Assembly (NCBI GenBank): GCA_024636875.1
Contig: JAGXGJ010000075.1
Coordinates: 1 to 42,065, forward strand
Origin: Methylococcaceae bacterium
GTDB lineage: Bacteria > Pseudomonadota > Gammaproteobacteria > Methylococcales > Methylomonadaceae
Length of the DNA: 42,065 bases
Direction: 5' to 3'
Made by a program: the position numbers and the translations under genes. A model generated the notes under the pieces. The model made no database searches and was not told where the DNA came from. It saw nothing but the letters and a program-made list of their open reading frames with translations. Positions 35,849 through 42,065 of the stretch are shown piece by piece (position 1 is the stretch's first letter; every line of letters begins with the position of its first letter).

Positions 35849-37303
35849 ATGTTTAAACCCATTGCTGTTACTCTGGCTTTAAGCCTTGCTCTCTTTTCTG
35901 CTCCGCAGCGGGCCGTTGAGATTAAAAAGATTGAATTGCCTGATATGGGGGATTCCTCGGGGACACTGATGACACCGGCCGAAGAAAAAGAGTTTGGCGA
36001 GGCATTTTTCAGAAGCCTGCATTCGCAAATTTCTATCAATCAGGATGCCGAGATCCAGCAGTATATCCAGTCTATTGGTCAAAAACTGGTCGCTAACAGC
36101 GATGCGCCGAGCCATCCGTTCCATTTTTTTGTTGTCATGGAAAATGACATTAACGCCTTTGCAGGCCCTGGAGGCTATATTGGCGTTAATTCAGGACTGA
36201 TATTAATGACTGAAGCAGAAAGTGAATTAGCCTCTGTAATGGCCCACGAAATTGCCCACGTTACCCAGCGCCATTTATTTCGAGCCGCTGAAGCCGCAAG
36301 CCGGTTATCGATTCCTACAGCGGCCGCAACGTTGGCCGCCATTTTATTGGGCACACAATCGCCTGCTTTGGGGCAGGCAGCGATCATGGCTATTCAGGCG
36401 GGCAGCGTACAGTTTCAAATTGATTTTACCCGTGAAAATGAAGCAGAAGCTGATCGCGTCGGCATGCAAACTTTGGCAGGCTCCCATTTTGACCCGCGCA
36501 GTATGCCGACGTTTTTCGAACGTTTACAGCAATCTACGCGATATTACGGGCAGGCTATTCCCGAATTCTTAAGAACACACCCTGTGACGGCTTCACGTAT
36601 TTCTGATACGCGGGGACGTGCAGAAACTTATTCTTACAAGCAATACCCTGATTCGCTGGAGTATCAATTAACCAAAGCAAAACTTCGGGTTTTGACTGCT
36701 GCAGATACAGCTGAACCGCTTAAATATTTTCAGTCCAGATTAACTCAAGGCACAACCGAGCAGCGGACTGTTGCCCGCTATGGAATGGGCCTGATCGCAC
36801 TTAACGGGCAAAAATTTAAAGAAGCTGAAAATATTTTTCAATCATTAACCCAGAAAAATCCCGAGCAGGATCAATATGCAGCAGCGCTAGCCCGCACGGC
36901 ACTGGAATCTCGAAATTACAGTACAGCGCTTTCCCGCTATAAAAAACTGGTACGACAATTCCCGAATAATACAGCGATTAAACTTGAATATATAAACTCT
37001 TTGCTAAAAACAGGTCATGTAGAACAGGCTCGAAAAAGCTTGTTTTCATTAGACCCTGAAACCAGGCAACTACCTGTTTATTGGCAATTATTGGCACAAG
37101 TCTACAGCAGCTTGAATCAACCCGCTGAGTCTCATCGCTATCTTGCCGAGTACTACTATGCAACAGGGCAAACCAGAAATGCGATTTTACAAATAAGGTT
37201 GGCTCAAGAATCCAAAGGACTTAATTTTCAGTTGTCCTCGATTCTTAGTGAACGGCTCACCTTTTTCCTGAATCAGGAACAAGAAGCAAAGCGCAACAGA
37301 TAA
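35849..37303 (+). CDS. bepA: Periplasmic M48 metalloprotease/chaperone BepA (YfgC)
   Basis: A 484-residue exported protein with signal peptide (about 1-22) and a zinc M48 peptidase domain: HEIAH at 133-137 (SVMAHEIAHVTQRH) and the third ligand glutamate in ENEAEADRVGMQTL. TPR repeats follow from ~270 to the end. BepA helps assemble or degrade LptD and other outer-membrane proteins. The ATG at 35849 is preceded by an AT-rich region with TATAAT at 35802-35807. Convergence with no neighbour; downstream lies a non-coding region. Confidence 0.95.
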   Translation: MFKPIAVTLALSLALFSAPQRAVEIKKIELPDMGDSSGTLMTPAEEKEFGEAFFRSLHSQISINQDAEIQQYIQSIGQKLVANSDAPSHPFHFFVVMENDINAFAGPGGYIGVNSGLILMTEAESELASVMAHEIAHVTQRHLFRAAEAASRLSIPTAAATLAAILLGTQSPALGQAAIMAIQAGSVQFQIDFTRENEAEADRVGMQTLAGSHFDPRSMPTFFERLQQSTRYYGQAIPEFLRTHPVTASRISDTRGRAETYSYKQYPDSLEYQLTKAKLRVLTAADTAEPLKYFQSRLTQGTTEQRTVARYGMGLIALNGQKFKEAENIFQSLTQKNPEQDQYAAALARTALESRNYSTALSRYKKLVRQFPNNTAIKLEYINSLLKTGHVEQARKSLFSLDPETRQLPVYWQLLAQVYSSLNQPAESHRYLAEYYYATGQTRNAILQIRLAQESKGLNFQLSSILSERLTFFLNQEQEAKRNR

Positions 37304-37474
37304 ATAAGGTCAGGCCTATGGCGACTGATACTTTTCTGAATGCAGGCTTAACAAAAAAGCACTTATTGCCTTGTCATCGAGTGTATTAGATGTTACTAAA
37401 ACTCGGTAATATACTGTAATTATTAACTATTTTATAAGCTAGTCCGGTTTTTCAAAACAAACCTATTTTTTTTA

Positions 37475-37502
37475 TGGACACTGATATTTTTTTGGATATA
37501 GA
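37475..37502 (+). promoter_or_regulatory. Candidate sigma-70 promoter for a small RNA
   Basis: TGGACA (37475-37480) and TATAGA (37497-37502) are separated by 16 bp, close to the sigma-70 consensus. No coding sequence follows for over 300 bp, but an intrinsic terminator does (37661-37682). Confidence 0.5.
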
Positions 37503-37508
37503 ATAGCG

Positions 37509-37682
37509 CAGCTTTAGGGAGCGGAGCTGGTAGGAAAGCAAGTTAAGAGAGGGGGAAATAGCCTGATGAGGCTCCTTAATAACAATAATAAAATAGTAAT
37601 ACTGCTTGAGTTGGGTTGTACTTGCGACAACTAAATAATAAAAATAATAAAACTCAACATGCCCGCTTCAGCGGGCTTTTTA
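37509..37682 (+). ncRNA. Candidate small RNA of about 175 nt
   Basis: Bounded by a sigma-70-like promoter and a strong intrinsic terminator, with no open frame inside. The 5' half has a hairpin CAGCT...AGCTG whose loop holds GGA motifs, two further GGA motifs, and a second hairpin AGCC-TGATGA-GGCT. The 3' half is AT-rich. Multiple GGA in loops resemble CsrA/RsmA-sequestering RNAs, but no known family is recognised and no GacA box was seen upstream. The rest of 37304-37848 holds no gene. Confidence 0.4.
37661..37682 (+). terminator. Intrinsic terminator
   Basis: A perfect 6-bp GC stem, GCCCGC-TTCA-GCGGGC (37661-37676), is followed by TTTTTA. It is 358 bp past the bepA stop, too far to be its normal terminator, which supports a separate short transcript. 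Confidence 0.8.
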
Positions 37683-37848
37683 TTGCCTGTTGTTTAGCTT
37701 TGAAACTCGCGGTTTATTAATCGTCTCGTTATTTTGGCAAAAATGCCAGTGATATAAATAATCACATAACTGCACTATTCACTAATTTACATAAAAGCTT
37801 ATAAATCCGAGTTGAAAAATCCTGATATTTGTTCAGGTGTTCAGGAAG

Positions 37849-39529
37849 GATTCAATCCGCTCCCGGCTGATAGGCCGGGAGATACGCAAGCCGCAGCAAT
37901 GCCCACGCCGCCAGCCGAGAGTTTCAATCCGCTCCCGGCTGATAGGCCGGGAGATACGAAGCAGGCCCGATCCCTGAGGATGCATTTGAGAGTTTCAATC
38001 CGCTCCCGGCTGATAGGCCGGGAGATACCAGCTTACGACTTAATGGTGCTGCTCAATCAAGCGTTTCAATCCGCTCCCGGCTGATAGGCCGGGAGATACA
38101 TGTAAAGCGAAGTGTAAAGCGCGTGTCAGCAAGGTTTCAATCCGCTCCCGGCTGATAGGCCGGGAGATACAAGTATGCTTGGCTACGCGCGCATTCTGAA
38201 AGAAGTTTCAATCCGCTCCCGGCTGATAGGCCGGGAGATACCTTTCAACAGCCATGTGCACGTCACCAATCTTAACGTTTCAATCCGCTCCCGGCTGATA
38301 GGCCGGGAGATACGCATTATCTTCATGCCCGCAATGAACGCATTTATAGTTTCAATCCGCTCCCGGCTGATAGGCCGGGAGATACGGCCGTCGATAGTGA
38401 TTCGCTTGCGGGTTTTATAGTTTCAATCCGCTCCCGGCTGATAGGCCGGGAGATACGACAATGACAGAGGTTTTTGGTGGAGCCCTTCCAAGTTTCAATC
38501 CGCTCCCGGCTGATAGGCCGGGAGATACAAATAATGAAGTATCCATAGTAGCCAGATAAAAAGTTTCAATCCGCTCCCGGCTGATAGGCCGGGAGATACT
38601 TTGTCTGTTTTCATTTTATTCACCTTAATAATTTGTTTCAATCCGCTCCCGGCTGATAGGCCGGGAGATACTCCACGACAGCATCATCAATAATTGCATC
38701 GAATTTGTTTCAATCCGCTCCCGGCTGATAGGCCGGGAGATACAGTCCAAAGCATCAATACCAAGCCAAACCTCTGTGTTTCAATCCGCTCCCGGCTGAT
38801 AGGCCGGGAGATACCATTCCAGCAGGATATAATCAACTCATTGACAAAGTTTCAATCCGCTCCCGGCTGATAGGCCGGGAGATACGCATGACCGACTTCT
38901 CTGACGGCGGCGGCAAGATGTTTCAATCCGCTCCCGGCTGATAGGCCGGGAGATACATATGAAAAGTGACGGCATCGACTGCTATGTCGCTGTTTCAATC
39001 CGCTCCCGGCTGATAGGCCGGGAGATACTGTCTGCCTGCCAGCATTTGATAGCGTATAGCCTGTTTCAATCCGCTCCCGGCTGATAGGCCGGGAGATACT
39101 AAAGGTGGAGCCTGCCCCTCCAAATAAATCAAGGTTTCAATCCGCTCCCGGCTGATAGGCCGGGAGATACGCTGCATCACAAGTTAATTAATGGTAACTT
39201 ATGGTGTTTCAATCCGCTCCCGGCTGATAGGCCGGGAGATACGTGACGGCATCAAGCAGCGTATAAACTGTTTTAAGTTTCAATCCGCTCCCGGCTGATA
39301 GGCCGGGAGATACTTTGTAAGCTTTTTAACTTGTGCTTCAAGTGTTTTGTTTCAATCCGCTCCCGGCTGATAGGCCGGGAGATACCTTTTACCCTCGTTT
39401 ACAGTTACGGCCCCAAGCAGTTTCAATCCGCTCCCGGCTGATAGGCCGGGAGATACCACGTACGCACGTAGCAATGTATATGCCAATTCATAGTTTCAAT
39501 CCGCTCCCGGCTGATAGGCCGGGAGATAC
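37849..39529 (-). CRISPR. CRISPR array, 24 repeats and 23 spacers
   Basis: The repeats are 37 bp and identical except for the leftmost (37849-37885), which has one T to A change at its second base. Spacers are 34-36 bp and all differ. Read on the minus strand the repeat has GTAT, an 8-bp stem CTCCCGGC/GCCGGGAG with a CTATCA loop, and an 11-nt 3' handle ending ATTGAAAC. The leader side is at 39529, next to cas2; the degenerate repeat at the opposite end marks the oldest spacers. The 11-nt handle after the stem is typical of type I-C, though I-C repeats are usually 32 bp. Individual repeat starts include 37921, 37992, 38063 and onward about every 71-72 bp to 39493. Confidence 0.98.
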
Positions 39530-39832
39530 GGCCTTGTTGTAAGGCCATGATGATTATAACGAATATGCACTATTAACGCGAAAGTTATGAGTTTCAAACC
39601 TTAATTACCATAGGTGATTTGGAATATAACAAGGTTTTGATTAAGTTTCATATGTTTACAAGAGCTGCGAAGCTGCCGGTGTTTTTGGCATCACTTAGGG
39701 TTCGCGTTTTAGTTTTAATTGACTGTTGGCCTTTAAAAATGTTGGGTTATGCTGTTGCTAATCCAACAAAATACAATAGTTACAAAGTTCAGTATATTTG
39801 ATTTTATTCAAGCTTTATATAATAAGTGTGCT
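39530..39832 (-). promoter_or_regulatory. CRISPR leader
   Basis: An AT-rich 303-bp non-coding region between cas2 and the newest repeat, in the position of a leader. It should contain the array promoter and the adaptation signals, which I cannot delimit. Its cas2-proximal end includes an 18-bp tandem duplication starting CTTTATATAATAAG (39813-39848) that overlaps the cas2 stop codon. Confidence 0.75.
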
Positions 39833-40123
39833 TTATATAATAAGTGTGCTTTCAAAATCGATAGCCTGACTATTACCAAATTCTTCCCTGTTTTTCTCAA
39901 GCGGCTCAATAATCCGGTAGATTCTCAAACTATCCTGCACGAGGTCGATTTCTTTTAGCAGTTGGTCCTTTAATCTGGCCATTTCCATGGTGTTGACCTG
40001 ACATTCAAACACCGATTTTTGTACACGTTGTCCGTAATTCAAACAGGTTTTCGCCACTCGTCTTAAACGTCTGCGGCCCTCGCGGGTTTCGGTAGACACA
40101 TCGTAGGTAATCAGAATCATCAT
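39833..40123 (-). CDS. cas2: CRISPR-associated endoribonuclease/adaptation protein Cas2
   Basis: A 96-residue ferredoxin-fold protein that pairs with Cas1 for spacer integration. It opens [13 protein letters not shown] with the conserved aspartate of Cas2, and [27 protein letters not shown] matches the type I-C branch well. Either of the two initial Met codons may start. It lies 10 bp after cas1. The last codons ESTLII-stop are part of an 18-bp duplication, so the same codons and a second stop are repeated just downstream. Confidence 0.95.
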   Translation of the reverse strand: MMILITYDVSTETREGRRRLRRVAKTCLNYGQRVQKSVFECQVNTMEMARLKDQLLKEIDLVQDSLRIYRIIEPLEKNREEFGNSQAIDFESTLII

Positions 40124-40133
40124 GGCCGTGGCT

Positions 40134-41165
40134 TTATTGCTGAAGAAAGGGAAGATAAGTTTCTATATCACCGCGTAAATATCGCGCTAGCAGTCGAGCT
40201 TGAATCTGTGGCAATAAGCCGATGTAAATGGATTGCTGTAATACCGGATGGTTGATTTCTTCCTGTTTTCGGGCTTGAAAAGCAGCGATGACGGTTTTTC
40301 GTCCGGCGTCGTTTAACATGACGCTGCCGCCATCCCGAAAATCGAAATCCTTAGTTTGTAATTGCTCGCGGTTAATTAAAGTCAAGGCCAAACGGTCGCA
40401 AATGGGGGCCCGAAATTCTTCCAACAGATCTAACGCGAGAGATTGCCGACCCGGTCTAACGGCATGCAGAAAACCGAGTTGTGGATCAAGTCCGACTGTT
40501 TCAAGCGCAGACCGGCAATCGCCCAAAACCAGCGCGTAGAGAAAGGAAATCAGCGCGTTAAAACAATCCAGTGGCGGTCTGCGGTTGCGGGTGGTGAAGG
40601 CAAAGGATTCTCGTGCCGAGGGTCGAATAAGGCTGGGCAGTGCGGCAAAATAAATACGCGCAGAATCGCCCTCCAAGCCTCGTACCATATCGGCTGATTC
40701 CGCCAATGCCAATTTACTGAGATTACCTGCCAACAAGCGAGCAGCTTGTACCAGGTCCGTTTTTTCCTGCTCGTTTTTGCTGTCGCGTGCGCCGCGCATT
40801 AAAACTTGCCGGCTATTGCGAATTTTACCGGCAATGAAACGCCGGGCAATTTTTAAGCTTTGTTCCGCGTTATCAGCAACCCTGTATTGAGCTTGTCTTA
40901 ACAAAATATTGCCGTTTACAGGCCCTTCCATACGCGCCATAAACTTCCCGCTGCGATTCAGCCAAATAATGGAACGGCCATCGGCCGCGCATCGCCCCAT
41001 TAAGGCGGGGCTCATCATGGTGTCAAACAGAACAAAAGCATTCAAATGATGCAGAGGCACTTGCAGGCGTTTTTCCTTTTCAATCATGACGCAGACAGTT
41101 TCACCCTCCAGTCTTAGATAAGCTTCCGGGGTTGTAACATACAGTGTATTGAGAAGTTGTTTCAT
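40134..41165 (-). CDS. cas1: CRISPR-associated integrase Cas1 (type I-C-like)
   Basis: A 343-residue metal-dependent integrase that inserts new spacers with Cas2. Metal-site residues are visible as E165 ([10 protein letters not shown]), H234 ([14 protein letters not shown]) and D246. The N-terminal beta domain [21 protein letters not shown] follows the type I-C Cas1 pattern. The start overlaps the end of cas4 by 4 nt (ATGA), so translation is coupled. No sign of damage; the adaptation module looks functional. Confidence 0.96.
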   Translation of the reverse strand: MKQLLNTLYVTTPEAYLRLEGETVCVMIEKEKRLQVPLHHLNAFVLFDTMMSPALMGRCAADGRSIIWLNRSGKFMARMEGPVNGNILLRQAQYRVADNAEQSLKIARRFIAGKIRNSRQVLMRGARDSKNEQEKTDLVQAARLLAGNLSKLALAESADMVRGLEGDSARIYFAALPSLIRPSARESFAFTTRNRRPPLDCFNALISFLYALVLGDCRSALETVGLDPQLGFLHAVRPGRQSLALDLLEEFRAPICDRLALTLINREQLQTKDFDFRDGGSVMLNDAGRKTVIAAFQARKQEEINHPVLQQSIYIGLLPQIQARLLARYLRGDIETYLPFLQQ

Positions 41166-41830
41166 GCTTCGTCCGTTTCAGGGTTAAATAACCGGGCAGA
41201 TAGTTGCTGTAATCTGGATTTTTCGTTAAGCAGCTCCGGGTTGCACAGTTCATTTAATGAGCATTGCGGACAGCGTTTGATGTGTTCGGTAGGCGGCGGG
41301 CATTGCTGGCCGTTAAGCAGATTTATTACGGCTTTTATCGTGGCGGTGACTTCGTTTCGTATATCTTTATCAATAGACACTTCGCGTCTTCGGCGCGTCT
41401 GAATGTGATAAATTGCCGCCTTCGGGATTTTGGTATTAAGCATTTCTTCCAGGCACATCGCTTGTGCGGCAACCTGTATGTCGTCATTGTCCCACTGCTT
41501 GCGTTTGCCATGTTTATATTCAACGGGGAATACCGTGCCGTCCGGGTGAAATTCAACGACGTCACAACGTCCGCTAATACCGAGCGCATCAGACCAGACA
41601 GGCAAGTTAAATTCTACCCGAACGCCTTTTTTGATGTCATGGGCCAGTTGATCGACACGTTCATGTTCGCGTGTGCCGCTTTCGGTGTGGATGTTATCTT
41701 TAAATTCACCTTCAGCATGGATCAGATAGCAACGTCTTGGGCAGTAGGCGTATTGGTTAAGGGCGGATAAGGGGATTTTGTCGGGTGGATCTGTGTTGTT
41801 TAATGTGGTGTCGGTACAATCGCTTGTCAC
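41162..41830 (-). CDS. cas4: CRISPR-associated exonuclease Cas4
   Basis: A 222-residue RecB-like nuclease with an iron-sulfur cluster that trims prespacers and selects PAM. The cysteine ligands can be read as C30/C34 (YAYCPRRC) and the C-terminal RCPQCSLNELC; nuclease residues lie in ISGRCDVVEF and FPVEYKHGK. It starts with GTG at 41830, preceded by GAGG about 8 nt upstream. The stop overlaps cas1. Upstream, a 22-codon open stretch ending TGA at 41856 (LNAYHNTWGNF and on) may be the 3' end of a disrupted gene, and beyond it lies a transposase end. The first ~17 residues before the conserved IPLSALNQYAYCP are not conserved, so a later start is possible. Confidence 0.94.
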   Translation of the reverse strand: MTSDCTDTTLNNTDPPDKIPLSALNQYAYCPRRCYLIHAEGEFKDNIHTESGTREHERVDQLAHDIKKGVRVEFNLPVWSDALGISGRCDVVEFHPDGTVFPVEYKHGKRKQWDNDDIQVAAQAMCLEEMLNTKIPKAAIYHIQTRRRREVSIDKDIRNEVTATIKAVINLLNGQQCPPPTEHIKRCPQCSLNELCNPELLNEKSRLQQLSARLFNPETDEA

Positions 41831-41954
41831 TTAATAAGCCTCTTTTCGGCACCCTTCATTTTCCAATTAACAGTTTAACAAAATTCCCCCAGGTGTTGTG
41901 ATATGCATTTAGAGCAATCACATATAAGGTGATTTCCAGAAAATAATTTACCCA

Positions 41955-42065
41955 TCAGGTGGGCCGAATCAGGATGTCCCATTTTGGCAGGATTGGGTTT
42001 CGTTCCAGTCTGGCTTCAATCGCCAGCATCGCCTTCTTAGACAGTGAAATTCCTTTCTGGTAGAC
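41955..42065 (-). mobile_element. Transposase 3' end (ISAzo13-like), partial
   Basis: The frame is open from the window edge to a TGA at 41955 and gives 36 residues: VYQKGISLSKKAMLAIEARL, then ERNPILPKWDILIRPT. A C-terminus with LPKWDILIRP resembles ISAzo13-family transposases. The insertion sequence end is probably within the next ~50 bp toward cas4 (41905-41954), but the terminal repeat cannot be fixed without the other end. It occupies the position expected for cas7 or other effector genes of a type I-C operon. Confidence 0.6.

Noticed and set aside
37555-37580. Hammerhead ribozyme suggested by CTGATGAG
   Set aside because: The required stem II followed by GAAA and the pairing arms are absent; the bases instead form a simple AGCC/GGCT hairpin.
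38205-38241. Spacer at 38171-38204 as resolvase-derived (MLGYARILKE)
   Set aside because: Only GYAR matches the serine-recombinase N-terminus; the following residues do not fit VST(E/D).
37812-39542. Open frames through the CRISPR array giving repeated FNPLPADRPGDT or VSIRSRLIGREI peptides
   Set aside because: These are translations of the CRISPR repeat, whose 71-72-bp period keeps frames open by chance.

Overview
The window is chromosomal DNA that looks like a gammaproteobacterial methanotroph or close relative (Methylococcales-like). The main reason is a hopanoid locus that uses a single one-step squalene synthase of the type seen in Methylococcus instead of the HpnC/D/E trio, together with HpnF/G/H/O/M, DXS, IspA and a CopC/CopD copper pair. 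The assignment is an inference from gene content and was not tested by alignment.

Layout. (1) 0.4-5.0 kb: a response regulator with PAS, GGDEF and EAL domains, followed after 16 bp by a BarA-like hybrid histidine kinase ending in an Hpt domain. (2) 5.2-7.9 kb: birA and coaX overlapping by ATGA, then a transglutaminase-like protein. (3) 8.3-17.2 kb: a stress and envelope block with CsbD, three small or medium membrane proteins, glutathione reductase, a peroxiredoxin, a BON lipoprotein/DUF883/holin-like/unknown operon, and two paralogous Crp/Fnr regulators. It is interleaved with gene remnants (a GxxExxY protein and a cupin) and small repeats. (4) 18.0-30.5 kb: the hopanoid locus. The minus-strand operon is sqs-shc-hpnG-hpnO-copC-copD-dxs; the divergent plus-strand operon is hpnH-hpnM-mlaA. 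(5) 30.6-37.3 kb: apt, xseB-ispA, pepA-holC, tusD-tusC without tusB, and the periplasmic protease/chaperone bepA. (6) 37.4-37.7 kb: a probable small-RNA gene with its own promoter and terminator. (7) 37.8-42.1 kb: a 24-repeat CRISPR array, its leader, and cas2-cas1-cas4 on the minus strand, with a transposase 3' end at the window edge where effector cas genes would be expected.

How it works together. DXS and IspA feed isoprenoid synthesis. SQS makes squalene, Shc cyclises it, HpnH adds a 5'-deoxyadenosyl group, HpnG releases adenine (which Apt could salvage), and HpnO aminates the side chain. HpnM and MlaA are lipid-trafficking proteins.

Most notable structure. Five nearly identical 105-bp MITEs with TATA ends occur in both orientations, two of them directly abutting stop codons. 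An eight-copy heptanucleotide tract fills the space between hpnG and hpnO where a ribosome-binding site should be. One CRISPR spacer encodes a TnpB-type zinc-ribbon motif. A possible small RNA with several GGA motifs lies beside the array. I found no tRNA or rRNA genes.
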